Assembly: GCA_013400155.1 (NCBI GenBank)
Contig: VXBM01001006.1
Location: 70,277-134,276 of the forward strand
DNA from: Helopsaltes ochotensis
Lineage: Eukaryota; Chordata; Aves; Passeriformes; Locustellidae
Length of the DNA stretch: 64,000 nucleotides
Reading direction: 5' to 3'
This document shows, piece after piece, positions 35,620 to 48,492 of this stretch. The translations under genes and the position numbers were made by a program. Numbering within the stretch: the stretch's first letter is position 1; the number at the start of each line of letters is the position of its first letter. Under the pieces are notes generated by a model. That model did no database searches. It had not been told where the DNA came from and was given only the letters and a program-made list of their open reading frames with translations.

Positions 35620-38600
35620 CTGCAAAAACAAAATGCAAAATTAAAGTTGGAAGCAAAGCAGCATTTCAAATTTTAAATTTTACTATTATAGTCCACTCAG
35701 CAAAATTTGGCATCATTAAAACAAAAGAAAACACCTCCAGATTTGCTATAATATGATCTTCCCAACAACACATTTTCATTCCATTCCATAATTGCTCCAC
35801 AAAAACAGACATAAGAACGTAGTAGTGGGTTACTAAAATCAGTCTCCTGAGGCAACACTATCATGCAAGCTTGTTCAGATACTATCTTAAATAAAGCAAT
35901 TATTTTGTCCTCTCTCATCCCATTGAAGGGTGCTTTCCAGAGTTACTCTCTGAAAGCTCGAAACAATCTCCTAATTACTAGCTTGAATGTATTTGAAACA
36001 CTCGTCTTTTTAGAGAACAAACACAACGCCTCTAAGATCCCACTTGATTAAGCAAAAAAACTCTTCTGGAAAATGAACTGTTCTGAGGTAAAAGATACCC
36101 GAGTGTGTCCAGACTTCCTCCAGGTTTAACTCCTTGTCCTTCAGCCTTCTTAACCAAAATGATAACTACATTACAGATAAGATTACATAATTTTTTACCT
36201 CATCAGCAAGCTCATACATATGTTGTAAACACCTGACATCTATGTTCCAGAATTTGAGAGTCTTTTAGATAGACAGACATATTTATGTCACCAATATGAT
36301 GCTTCTCCTGTTTAACACTATTCAGCTCCCTGGATAGAGAAGAATCCCCAGGATTCTCCACTAGTGTATCCTGTCTTTTCCACCATGAGATTCAATCTAA
36401 TTTCTATTCTTTTTTATTAATTATTTAAATCAAAGTTACAATGTTTTGCTGTATCATATTTTGATCTTTTCCCTCTCAATTGACGAGACCTTTCAACAAC
36501 TTATTAGCAGAAAATTGTCTCAGATTTTAGTGAAGTTACTCTCACCTCCACACCCTTCCAATCCTTTAAAACAGAGATAAATCCCAGAGATTTCTTCAGA
36601 TCTAGTAGCATTTTCCATCTGCTCAGGAAGGGAATTCCTTCCACAATAGTGCAACCTTCCACTTCCATTTTAACTTTTATTTGCCTGTTTGAAAATTCTT
36701 ATTTCTAACCTATGTTTTCTCATGTGCTGCATTATTGAACTGCTGCATTTCTGCTTGGTAAGAAATTAAAAAAAAAAACTGAAAAGAAAGATTAAGAAGT
36801 TTATTCTGGCATGATTTGTCTTTGATAAACTCATCTTAGAGCACATCTGAATTAGTTACATGTTGATTTTTTTTACCCATGATTTCTTGTAAATACTTAC
36901 ATAAAATTCATCACGGATGGATGGCCAAATTAACATATCTACCCTTCCACCCGTCTTAAGTGTAAGTTCTACATTTAATAGCCTTTGGACACACGTTACT
37001 ATTTCACAGATGTACTAAAAAACCCACCTTCCTATTAGATTTGAGAATTTCTTCTTCCGTACCTTTCAATATCCTAAACTAGTTTTGCAAACTTGGCTTG
37101 GTTTTTCAGCAGTTTTCCCTTGCTGAACTCAGACACGTCTGCAGAGCTCCTTTCAAGTTGTATTCAGTAAAAGCTACACATATTTTTGACTGTTGAATTA
37201 AATAAATACGAAGTCCCTTTTACATTCAAGTTTAGTACTGCCACGCTTCGCTGACCAGCTTTTCAGAAATTCTCAATGCCTAGTGGTTTGAAGCAGAAAA
37301 CCTTAATCACCATCCAACCCTTCCATCAGTTTAAGCTGAACTACAGTCTAGCTGATCACTGCCCAGCATTGTGTTAGAAGGAGTCAGCGCTTCTGAAGTG
37401 TCCTCAGTAGTTATTAAACTAAGTTAAGAAGTTAATAGCAAGTTTTCCTCTTGGTTCAGCATCTTCTTGGCTGCTTTCTACTACAGACTGTTTTCACACT
37501 CAAGTAATAGTTGAACAACACCCATCTTTGTGTAATCTCTTCCCTGGTTTGCTCCAGAGAAGTCCCTCTATCCCACAAAAAAAATGAAGTGATAATTTTT
37601 ACTTTATTAACATTAAATAAATCTCCACCTATACTGAATTTTTGCCATAGGTGTTAATGGCAAACCAACAACATAAGATACCACAAATATTTTGCTGCCT
37701 TAATTGCTTTTGCTGGACACAGAATGTTTTGATGCATTTATGTGTTTCATTTTTCTTTCGCTTCAAGCTGTGCTGGCATGGAAAAAGATCCTTGAGTTGC
37801 ACTGAGTGACTAAGAGTCCCAGGCATGCACTGGAGACACCTCTCAAAGATCAAGGACAAATGGCAAGTGTTATTATTCTTTCTGTCAGGAATTTTTAAGA
37901 AACAAGATTTACAAATCCAGTGAACTACATTTGCCTTTTGTATAATTAAACATACTTCTACACTCAGCTCAAGCCTCAGCTCAAGCTGACGAGTAGCAAG
38001 ACTAGCTGAAGCTGTCAGCTCAGAGCAGGAGAAACACTTCTTTACAGGTTTGCTGGAGGAACTTGGTAAAAAATAGTTGACATTCAATATTAGGGATTTG
38101 TTGAGGGATTTAAAAAGAAAAAGCAAATGTAAGACACTCACTTCAAAGAAGTGCTAAGGAGGAAAGATATTCTAAGATAACATTAGTGAACAGCCCAAGC
38201 ATAAATGATATGAGTAGAAAATCTGACATGTGAACCACAAGGGGAACGGATAGCAGTGTGTCATGTACTAAGAGACAGAAGAATATAAAATTGTCCCCAG
38301 AAATAGGCCCACTAGGAAATCAGTTTTGGAAAAGGCAAAAAGTAATGATTAATTTTGCTAAATAATAAAAATATTTCCAATGCATTATCTTCAAAATAAA
38401 CAAGGCCTGTATATTTAAAATAGACTACACCCGACCTATTATCCCCACCAAATAAAACACATCCCTTCTCAAAGCATGTAATTTAAATCCAAAGAGCTAG
38501 GTTTAATAGAAGGTTTAGAATCATGAGCTTAAGGAAGTGGTTTGGGATGATTTTCCATCTCTCCCATGTAAGTCCTGAGACATCAGAAATTGGCTTGTTA

Positions 38601-41164
38601 TGACACTACTACACTTCAGGAGGAAAAGACTGAATTTCAGAACTTGCAGTAAGCATGTCTCTTCCAACAGGCTGCTTCTGTGGTCACCAATGCCTCCTCC
38701 AAACTAGGGTTACTGGGAAAGCTGCCCAGTGCCATTATGTTTTATTGATGCAATGGTTTGTTTTTTTTTTAAAGTATCTAGTAGGACTACACCTGTGCCA
38801 TGCTGTACGGCGTGTTGCTCTGATGCTGAACAGCTGCTGACCAGGGATGCACCCATCAGTGCTGAGAAACAAGTGGATGCCAACAGCTAAAATATTCACA
38901 CTTACTAAAAGGATCCTGACTGTCTTGCAGCCAGCAATCCCTACTATATGTCAAAAACTAAGACTGTTTTGATAACTACTCAGTAGAAAAATACTGTGTT
39001 CTCTCTTACTCTTTCGGAGTTCTATAGAGTAATGAAAAATAACTACCAATCTAAGAATATAATAGATAAAAGCCAGTTTACTTTTTGCTAATATTAACTG
39101 ATTAACTATCCAGGATGAAAAGGAAAAGTGAAGGAAAAACTAACTAACAGAAATATTAGATAAGGATGCATTCTTAGTTATGATGAATGCAGAGACTGCC
39201 CTGGTTAGAAGGTCTCTAAAAGTTGTTTGGAAATAATCCTAATAATCCCTCCAAAACATCCAAGGTAAGGAAGTTATGGATCCCAACAACTAGGAGTCAG
39301 CCTCCGTCCCCCAGTCCCCATAATTTTAATATGCATGAGAGCTGATGGCATGTGGGAACAATCAATGAGAGAATGACAGCTGAGTAAAATTTCCCAGCAA
39401 GCAAGTAAAGCTGCAGCCTAATTCAGTCACACCCTTTACAAGTCCGGGTTTGGGGTCCTTCTCCACCCCATAGCCAGACAACAGAATAATTTTCAATTCA
39501 CTTTCAGACTGGACATCGTTGTTTGTAAACAACAGGTGAATCTCTGAGACATTAAGAAAAATCTCCAAACTTAAAAACAAATTAAAAAATAACCACCGAT
39601 TTTCAAAAATACCAATACAAATATTTACTAAAAAAATTAAGTACAGAGATCTTTTTAATCCTGTATTTTTTAATACGTAAGCTACATTCTCTCAGGGATA
39701 ATTGAAGTAATGCTCACATGACCAAATATCCACATGCTTTGCTCTATGTCCATTTTCTGAGCATGCAATAGATTTTGGCAAATTTTTGTTTAAAAGAATG
39801 GGGATTTGGAAACTCACCAAGATGAACTTCCCAAAGAAGATCCTTGGAGAAAATATGAGCCTGTCTATTGAAAATATTTCCACCCTCTGAAGTACTGCTG
39901 AAATAATTGTTAACTCTTTCAGAGCTGAAAAGGGGATCAATATTATTCAGATATTCTAAACCCTCTTACTCAGAATATGGTTTAAAAAAGGAGGAAATTT
40001 TATGTCCTATGTCACACATCTATTTACATTAAGTACAAAATAACTCCTGTACTGTAAACAAAAATTAGTATTAGAACCCCAGACAACAGGGCAACTATTT
40101 ATCAGTGAGACACTTAAGTTCCAGGCAGCACTTTTATGCATGTGTAAGTACCAGTAGATTCATGTAATTTCCTAAATCAAGGCCTTTAATTGGAGAAAAT
40201 TTAGTCTCTGATTCCCTATTAGCTACCTTTGGGAATATCTTTCATTGAGTAACTTTCATTACTAAGGTAAGTGCTAAGACATACAAAATGGGTGTGCACG
40301 AGGAAACAAGCCACTTATTGTTTGCACACAGTTCTATTTTGCACACTTGCTATTAAAGAGTGAAAATTAAGAGCACTATTTCAATTTAAAAAGCTGCTCT
40401 AGTTTTTATTAAACATCTACAATCAATTTGCAAGCCGTTAGCAATTTTAACATCATACACATGGGTAAAGTCACAGATATTCACACACAAGAGAGACCAA
40501 AGTAATAATATAAAATTGTGGTTCTGTCAAAGAATGGTCAGAAACACTTTACCAAGCAAATACACAATATTTAGAAATTTTTGAAAAACTGTTCCACAGT
40601 TTTTTGTTTTAGTTACAGGTAGTTCAGTTGTGGCAGGTAAAGAATTTCAAGAATTTTATACGTAACACTGGTAAGAACTTTACACAGAGCACTGGTAGAA
40701 GTGTAAACACATGTACTTAAATCTGCTGCTCCTTATAGCCAGTGTGTAAGATTATTTTAAGTAATAGTAAATGTTTGTTGGTTTGAAGAGAAAAACAATA
40801 TATGCCTAATTAGAAACAAAGTGCTACAGCCTAAAGCTGACAATAAGTATTTCATAAAAACGCTACAACAAACAGATTGAGAGGTTTTATAAAGCAGCTG
40901 GGTTTTGATAGTTGATTCCAGAAGTGCTGCATTTGATCCAATATCATGGTCATCTAAGAAGCATTCTTGAACTACTTAAAAACAGTGGTTTATCATGATC
41001 CATTTGTTTCCATCTGGATATAAAAAAATTATGAAGAAAACCAGTTCATAAAATAGACAGAACATAAGCTATTTTTGAGTACATCCATGCTTGCTCGGCA
41101 TGGAAAAGACTAGCTATCACACTCATTTCAACTCATCACGTTTTAAATAATCAACATATCCTAC
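35620..41164 (-). other. DOCK4: DOCK4 intron E-F (5.5 kb)
   Basis: AT-rich intron. A 170-codon minus-strand open frame at 37629-38141 is the longest in the window. Its translation is a mix of low-complexity and cysteine-rich stretches with no recognisable domain, so I treat it as chance. I see no mobile element I can name. Confidence 0.75.
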
Positions 41165-41321
41165 CATTTTGTGTGAGTTTTGTGGAGCAGAGAAAGGATG
41201 TAATCCAGAAGGACTCTTTAGTGGTTTTTAGTGCTTGGCTGTTGTTGCCTAGGGATATTCCCTTTGAAAAGGGGAGTTTGAGGTAGCGACCAGAATCCTG
41301 AAGGTTTGCATTTTCTTCACA
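41165..41321 (-). CDS. DOCK4: DOCK4 exon E: end of DHR-1
   Basis: This 157-bp exon reads CEENANLQDSGRYLKLPFSK, GISLGNNSQALKTTKESFW, ITSFLCSTKLTQN plus G. It closes DHR-1 and enters the scaffold. The YLKLPFSKG and LTQNG segments separate DOCK4 from DOCK3, which differs strongly here. Acceptor ttttcacag, donor GTAGGATATG. The terminal G pairs with GA of exon F to give glycine. Confidence 0.96.
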
Positions 41322-41888
41322 CTGTGAAAACAAACCAGTAAAAATAACTGGACTGCACAAAACAATTGACCAAATCTCTAAACTATATGATTGTTTCTCT
41401 GGTCAGAAACTGAAGAATTTTCACTATGCCTGTTGCAACTTTGGTTTTTGAACATAGCATCATATATTGACATCAAAATTTAACAAATTTGCACAGGTTA
41501 CATAAAATGAATAGCTACAAATTTTCATGTTGGAATCTAAAATTTATCTGGGAGCATATAAAATCCTCTGAACAAAGTGACAACTCTTATATGTGGAAAG
41601 AAAATTCCATGAAGTTAAAATAACTTACCTTCGTGAAATTCATGATAACACAATGTGATACAACAATAAGACTTAGGAAAAACAGAGCCCTGAAACACAT
41701 ACCTAGATTCAACTGTAGCTTGTGTCAAGAAGGTGAATATTAAAAAATCAGCAATGGGTATTATAATGGTGATAAGATCATCACTCATTTGATAATCAAT
41801 ACAAAGACTTTCTCAGCTTAATATCTCTGGGCATTTAAAGTAGGTTCCAGTGGAAACATTACAGCTAATGACTGCTAATTCAAATTAC
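41322..41888 (-). other. DOCK4: DOCK4 intron D-E (567 bp)
   Basis: AT-rich intron with a standard acceptor (ttttcacag). I see nothing else in it. Confidence 0.85.
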
Positions 41889-41995
41889 CTTGTGTACAAT
41901 TAGTTCATGGGTGCCATCTGGCAGAGTCCTCCCATTTTCCTGCATCAGGGGCATGAATGAAAAGCCAAACAACTTCTTCTCACCCTTTTCTTTTG
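41889..41995 (-). CDS. DOCK4: DOCK4 exon D: DHR-1, C-terminal half
   Basis: This 107-bp exon reads (T)KEKGEKKLFGFSFMPLM, then QENGRTLPDGTHELIVHK. The KEKGEKKLFGF...PLM motif is characteristic of DOCK-A/B DHR-1 domains, and the lysine-rich stretch belongs to the basic surface associated with lipid binding in this family. Acceptor tttcag, donor GTAATTTG. It ends on a codon boundary and joins exon E at the cysteine of CEEN. Confidence 0.96.
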
Positions 41996-42515
41996 CTGAA
42001 ATGCATATATAAACAGCAGCACTTAAAAGATCATAGTATACTTTTTAGACAAAAAAAAGTATACAATGCAACATAAGAAAGTATACTGGAGCTGCAGCTA
42101 GTATATATTCCAGATCATCTTGAATTCCTCACAGTTTGCACATTGTCTCTTGTAATGTTCTTTTTTATCTCACTTTAAATCAGCAGGGAGAATTCTGAAA
42201 TAATTTAGTATATATTAACAACAAATAATGTAAGCCACCAAATATGCAATCTTAGCAACAGACAGAAGTTTATCCTCCTCTCTGAAACCTGTCTCATACC
42301 TAGGAACTCAGAATGTGGAACCAGTCGGCAATTTTTACCTCAAAATCGTCTCTAAAATGTTTCATAATGTTACACAAATTTTAGAATTTTGTAAGTAAAA
42401 AAAGCATTGCAGAGAAAGTTCTTGCAGCTGTCTTTTCCCTGAGGTGTTATGGAAATTCATGTGCTCAGTACACCCGTAACGGGGAGGACTAACAGAAGTC
42501 ATGAGCACCACTTAC
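41996..42515 (-). other. DOCK4: DOCK4 intron C-D (520 bp)
   Basis: Short intron splitting a threonine codon (A then CA). It is AT-rich with no recognisable element. Confidence 0.85.
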
Positions 42516-42678
42516 TGGAACAGTGCCGGAATTCACAGCGGATGTGAGCTCCTCTGAACTTATCCACAGGAATAGGAAGTTTCAGCAGCTCAGCCCATCT
42601 GGGGCAATTGTTATGATAAAGCACAAAAGAATGGTACTCGCTGGCTGGTGGCTCTCCAGAGCCAAATGAGATAAAATC
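42516..42678 (-). CDS. DOCK4: DOCK4 exon C: middle of DHR-1
   Basis: This 163-bp exon reads DFISFGSGEPPASEYHSFVL, YHNNCPRWAELLKLPIPVDK, then FRGAHIRCEFRHCS plus the first base of a threonine codon. It is the core of the DHR-1 beta sandwich; the family motif SGEP...YHSFVLYHNN.PRW is intact. Donor GTAAGTGG, acceptor ttcattag. Two positions are cysteine (NNCPRW and HIRCEF) where I remember serine and phenylalanine in human DOCK4. They could be lineage changes and do not break the frame. Confidence 0.96.
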
Positions 42679-44217
42679 CTAATGAAGAAAAAATATGAGT
42701 AAAGATAGATTGGTTCACTAGTAAAATGCCATCAAGGAATGCTCTTCCAAGGAAGACTATTTAATGTTTACACTCATATCATAAATGTCAAATTTGGTAC
42801 AATGGTCAGTACTTTATAACCCTCAAAAACAGTAGCACTTTTTTTTTTAAATATATTTGCAATTAGAAAATTAGAAATGGCAAGAATCGTTCACATAATT
42901 TAGAACAGAAATGTTTAACAGCATGTACCAGGTGATCAGAGAGGCTTAAACAACACACATGTTGTGGATTCCCATGATTCCCAGGACAACATGGTCCTGC
43001 CAATGTTATGCCCCAACAACAAAGAATGGAACTGAGACCAGAACAGCACAGGCTCAAGATCTTCAGTCATCTGAAACAAGCCTGTAACCCTGGCACTACC
43101 AGTGATATGTCCCAGCATTGGAAAATAAATGTGGATTCTGTGATCAGAAAGAAGAAAAATGTTGGCTGCCTTTACTCATGATGGAGTATGTATGCTCCAT
43201 CACGTGTGCTCATGTATGCTCTCCACAGCAACGCAGAGAATTGGATTTGTCTAACGTCCTGACTCAGGGATGTCTATTAATTCTCAGTGGGAAAGGTAAG
43301 GTGTAGCTTTTGCAATTATAATCTCAATATCTCTTTTTTAAAAAAACATATAAACACACACACTTCTGTGTATAAATATATAAATGTATCTATATTGCAT
43401 GCCATGGATCCTTAAGCACAATTCCACTTCAGATACACAAACACGCAATTTGAACCAGGCTACTTGTGAAGCCTTTCTTCATTGTGTCACGCCAGAGCCC
43501 ATGAAATCATGCAGAACATATGAAAATACTACTTTAAAATTTAAAACAAAACAAAAACCATGAAAAAATATGTGAGGAAAAGTTTGAATGTGAACAGAAA
43601 TCTTTTTGATACAGAAAAATTTTGATAAATAGTCATCTATTAATAATTAAAATTTAAACCATTGCCTGTTTGTAAGCCGTGACCAGCAGCATACAATAAA
43701 ATTTGAAGATGAGAAGGAACATTAATTTAGTTTTTTTACTGATACGTGGTGCTGACTTTTGCAGCGAGGATCCCTGATTTATTAAAATCAGAGACAAAAT
43801 TCAAAATTACCAAGACAAAAACTATCAAGACAAGTTGTTCTGTGTAACGTAAAAAATTGCATATTTCTAAGAAGAATTCTTAAGTAATACAAAATTCTCC
43901 CAAACTTGATCTTGCTTCAACATTTTCCAGCATCTTAATGGAATAATTAGTTATTTGGTTGGCAATTTTACAATCATATAATTCATCACAGAAATAAAAT
44001 AAACACATATTAAGGTGTTATATAAACTTTTATAAATGCTTTAAGCGATACTTAATTTGGAAATGGAAATACTTTGAATATCTAAAGACAGCAAAATATA
44101 AGCATGTTCTTTCCAAAGCATTTTTCTACTCTTCAATCAATGCCACAAAAGACGACTTACATCTGAGAAAGTGCATCAAAATTAGCTACAGCAAAGAAAA
44201 GCATAAAACAAAGATAC
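42679..44217 (-). other. DOCK4: DOCK4 intron B-C (1.5 kb)
   Basis: AT-rich intron with a normal pyrimidine tract (tttttcttcattag) before exon C. Short A/T runs occur, for example near 43340-43390. I see no gene or mobile element in it. Confidence 0.8.
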
Positions 44218-44342
44218 CTTTAAAATTTGACCACTGCTGTCCACCACATGCATTGTCACTTCCACATTTCTGGCCACACTCTTCCCACCTTTCTCAAATT
44301 CTCCTTTTTCTACAGTGATATATAAATCATTCCTCATTTCAC
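44218..44342 (-). CDS. DOCK4: DOCK4 exon B: start of DHR-1 (C2-like) domain
   Basis: This 125-bp exon reads (G)EMRNDLYITVEKGEFEK, then GGKSVARNVEVTM, HVVDSSGQILK. This is the first strand block of the DOCK DHR-1 domain, which in the family binds membrane phosphoinositides. The acceptor is tacaatag and the donor is GTATCTTTG. The first codon completes the split glycine from exon A, and the exon ends on a codon boundary after AAG. The donor resembles a U12-type site at its first five bases, but the following intron lacks a U12 branch site. Confidence 0.96.
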
Positions 44343-47098
44343 CTATTGTAAAAAACAAACAAAACAATGTGTCCAAAAGTCAGTCCAGTTGCTTACTTTT
44401 GCTTTTAGTACTTAAGTAGATTTTCATTTTATCTTACAAAGGATAGTGCTACACCCACAACTTATCAGTATTTTTGGATTTTAAACAATAATTGTTTTCA
44501 TAAACCAAGAAAAGTAAGAGATCTTCATCCCTCACAAATCCCAAAGATTATCTGCCATACTGACCAATTGTAAGGGCTTCTACTCATCCATTAGATCTGT
44601 TTGGCCTTTAACATTGCCCCCTCTAGCTATACTGAAGATAGTGTCTAGCTCCACTTCATTTAATTCTTCTTCTAATCTAAGGTAATATTAATGTACTTTC
44701 TTTCACCTGTAATCACTACAGTTCTCTGTTCGCTAAAGGATTACAACCTTTTTCTACTTAACCTCAAAAGGAAGTGTATTATTCTGCCAAAGGAAAAACC
44801 AAGAGGCTGGTGTTCTTCCCCTCAGAAGAGCAGTCTTCCCAGATTGTGAGCACGTGAATTTGTCATCCGAAAAATCTCAATAATACTTTACATTAATAGG
44901 GTGTTCCAAAGTTTATGAGGAAAAAATTCACTTAGCTTACTTTTTACTTGTTGGAAAGGCCTCTGAGAAATTAGATTCTTCATCAGGACCTTTAAACTAC
45001 AAATCCAATACAGAGACTGCCTAAGTACCACATGGTATATACAAGTACTGCAAGCATATTTAAACTGAAATTCATGCAGTATCATGCTGAGTAGTCTGTC
45101 AGAACATAGAAAGATCATGTGGACAAGATCAACAGTACTTTTGTTTTTGTTTCAGTTGACACAAATTGCAAAGTTTGATGAAAAGAGGAAAGAGTGGTTG
45201 CAGCAGGGACAGGATGGGGGAAAAGCATTACTGGTGGTGACTGAAGTGCCATAGTAGGGAAGCCCCTACTATGTTTAAAGATGCAGAATCTATTAAAGAG
45301 TGTAAGATAATCCAGCTCTTGACAAACATTACCAGAACTACTTTGAAGCAATTAGACTTCCATTGTGAAAGGTAGAACAATGAAGGATGAACAGCATCAT
45401 AATTAGGAGAATTTTCTAAAATTCTGATTTCTGGACTTTGTTGGAACAGAAACTGAGAATATATTTTTATCTAGAGATATGCAAGTTTAGTGAAAACGGA
45501 ATATCATCTTTAATAAGGCAGATTTTCACGCAGCACTGCTGAAATAAAGTGTAGAAGTTTAGTATATTTATAGGTGTGCCAGCCAGAAGGCAGCCATGGG
45601 ACATGTATCATGGGAAAAAAAATTATACTATATGTAACAAATAATAAATGTATCTTCAATTTCTACCTTCATTTTAATTTGCAAGTAGAATTTGACTTGC
45701 CTGAACTTTCCACAATACTCTTGTTACACATTCCTTGCATTTTACTGCACGCAACTCTCCAGTGATTTTTAAGTAACAGAAACAGTGATATTGCTATAGT
45801 CATGCAATATTTTTATAATATCATTACATCACTGGATGTAATTAAATGATTCCTCCAAAGCACAATCTAAATGATAAAAAAAGTTAAGAAACTGCCATAT
45901 CACAAATCCCTCAAGACCCATGCCCATAAACAAGGCGGGAAAATCTGCTATTATATTACCTTATTATCAGTTACCTGCTGAAGCAATCATGGGCAGAGGC
46001 TAGAATACAGCTAGACAGAATCAACAGAACAAATACTAGATAGTATTCACTTAAAGAGTGCCTGAAGTCAAGGATGGAAGAGCTGAATTATTAGTAAGTG
46101 TGTGCAATCACCAGATCAGTCTCTGATTTCTGGTGGGAAACAGGTTTAAAATAAGCAAAAGGTTATGGTTCACATGACGGACAGCAAGACATGTAAGAAG
46201 AAAAACCAAACACAAAAGCAATCTCCAAACAAAGCCCAAACAAAACCACAAAGCTTTCCATAGGATATTATGAATGTAAGTAATGTAAAAGCATGAAAGG
46301 AAAGGATGGAGAAATTGTGGAAAAAAGATCAGCTACAGGATATGAAACAGGCAATCATAAGGACTCAGGAAATCCCCTCAGTTGAAAATAGCTGAAGGCT
46401 GGGAGAGCATCAGGGGGTAATTACCAGACATGCATATGTGCAAACTCAGCTTTTCCTTAGGAAACCTCTCCTTAGGATCTCCTTACAACAAGGGTCCTCA
46501 GCTAGATGGACCCTTGATCTGAATCTGTAAACCTGCTCTTATTGTTTATTCAAGTAACAAAATTAAAACTTTAAAACTCATTAAGACTACCGTTAAAACT
46601 ACTGGATTATGATTATCTCTACATTGCAGTACTATTTCACGATAGAAATTTTATAAGTTAGAATAGTACGGTTACCAATGAGCTTGCAGCATGTTGGGTC
46701 TTTGCTTAGCATATGCATATAGTGGGCTTGGTTCTAGTTAGTGCTGCCTGTGGGTCCCTTTCAAGTATGCATTGAGAAAAAAAAATGACAACACACAGTA
46801 TTCAGAAAAAGAAGCTTTGTTATAGAGCTAATTTCAGTAAACAACTTGTAGGTGCAGCAAGATCTCTTTAAAAATTAACCTGAATCCTACATGCATTTGT
46901 ACTACATTATTTTCCTTTGTCAGCACAGATTTATTTCAACTTTCCATGGGATCCTCACAGAAAGAACCATAACCGAATAAGCATTTCCACCCCAAATATA
47001 GTTATCTACCCCAGGTGTAACTCAGTGAAAACTGTGAGTTTTCCTTTTTAAATAGAGTAAATTGTATGGGACTTAAATGCAAATGAAAATAACAGTGC

Positions 47099-47262
47099 AA
47101 TGGGATGCCCTATTACTGGAAGTGTTCAAGGCCAGGTTGGACGTGCCTTTAAGCAACCTGACCTGATCAAAGACATTCCTGCCCATGGCAGTGGGCAGAG
47201 ACAATTATCTTTAAACATCCCTTCCAACTCACAACAGTCTATAATTCTACGTAAAAAAAATA
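47099..47262 (+). mobile_element. CR1 LINE 3'-end fragment
   Basis: The plus strand matches the CR1 3' terminus in order: 'ctggaagtgttcaaggccag', gttggac, 'aagcaacctgacctgatcaa', 'cctgcccatggcagtggg' and 'catcccttccaactcacaac', ending in a degenerate 'tctataattctac' terminal repeat followed by an A-run. It is a 5'-truncated copy of about 160 bp, antisense to DOCK4. Confidence 0.9.
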
Positions 47263-48045
47263 GGAGACCATTTTTAAAAGAAGTAATTGGGGCTCCACAG
47301 AAGTGAAGGAGGCTTTTAAAAATTGTTTCAATGCATTTAAGTGGGTTTTTTTTAATCCAAACATGTTGTGTTTTACTTTTTTAACTGGCAGAAGAAATCA
47401 AATCACAGTGAAAAAAGACAAAGATGTAGGATGTACTCAAATATTTACCTGCTGTTGTGCTAACAGAGCCTTGGCAGAGTTTGTAATCAGTGTCATGAAA
47501 AGATAGTTCAGGTGAATCTTGCCCTGATCTCTCTCCTTTCAGGAAATTCTGCTCTATTTACAATGTCTTGAAGAAACTCAAGAGATGTTGGTCATGTTAG
47601 TGAAAGAAAATGCCATTTTTTTTCCATTATCATGCATGGCAAATTGAATCTACGAAGAGACTACGCCTCTTATGCTATATGAACAATAACTATGTTTTAT
47701 ATGGAAGTTAATAGAAAAGCATAAGGGGGATGATTGAAACAGACTAGAAAATTAATTTATAAGAGAGTAAGCTCTGGACTATGTATCAAGTATACAGTCT
47801 GTACAAGGTGAATTCAACATCCACTCCCTTTCCTCAAAGAATGTGACATATCTGGCATTTTACAATATCTAAAGAAATGCAGGGTTCAACATGAACTTGC
47901 CTCCAGTTTGGAGGCACACAGATATTTCACTATTGACTTAAAACACAATCATTACTTGCAACCAAAGTATAAGAAAACAAACTATACTGAACTGGCACCA
48001 TTCAGCTATGAGTCCTGATGCGGGAATTGAAAAAGTAGAGGATTT

Positions 48046-48492
48046 TTACAGTGTTGCAATAAGCTTACATAGATGCAGGTTTGAAACAGAGCTGAATTTT
48101 AGGCCTTGAAATATTTGGAGCATAGAAAATTTTTGAGCTGCAAAAAATACAAAACAAGCAACTATTGTATGCTGTAAGGTGTACGTGCAGTGTTTATTGA
48201 TTGGCTTAAGTAGATGCTTGTGAGCTTTTAGCATTAGCCCATTGGCTAAAAAGCTTTTAAAAGGCCTTGTAACACAGAGAACTTTGGCTTCTGTTGTTAT
48301 GGCGTGAGTTTTATCATCTTTTATGTCTCTGCCTTCACTGAGATTGAATAAACCAAAAAAACAATAATAATAAAGAATAAAATAAAAAACTTGTGGAACG
48401 CCTCTTGGTCGCCCCGTCCTACTATTGGTGATTAGATCAACATCCTGAGACGTTAAAAACTTTACACCATGTTCCTGAAAAATCTTTAGCAC
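48046..48492 (-). other. Unrecognised minus-strand open frame, 148 codons
   Basis: This is a continuous minus-strand frame of 148 codons. The first part (FQEHGVKFLTSQDVDLITNS, then RTGRPRGVPQ) looks more protein-like than the rest, and its DNA is unusually CpG-rich for the surroundings (about 48397-48420). The remainder has low-complexity Y/F and K/H-rich stretches typical of noncoding AT-rich DNA. No homologous family is recognised, no splice borders are obvious, and a chance frame is the simplest reading. An old transposon or retrocopy remnant is the alternative. Confidence 0.2.

Noticed and set aside
37629..38141. Longest open frame in the window (170 codons, minus strand)
   Set aside because: The translation has no recognisable domain and shows mixed low-complexity stretches. 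It lies wholly within an intron, and no splice or codon pattern supports it. A chance frame is likelier.
44206..44217. Possible U12-type (minor spliceosome) donor after exon B (GTATCTTTG)
   Set aside because: It matches the U12 donor consensus only in part, and the acceptor side of the intron has an ordinary pyrimidine tract with no TTCCTTAAC-like branch site. It is treated as a normal U2 intron.
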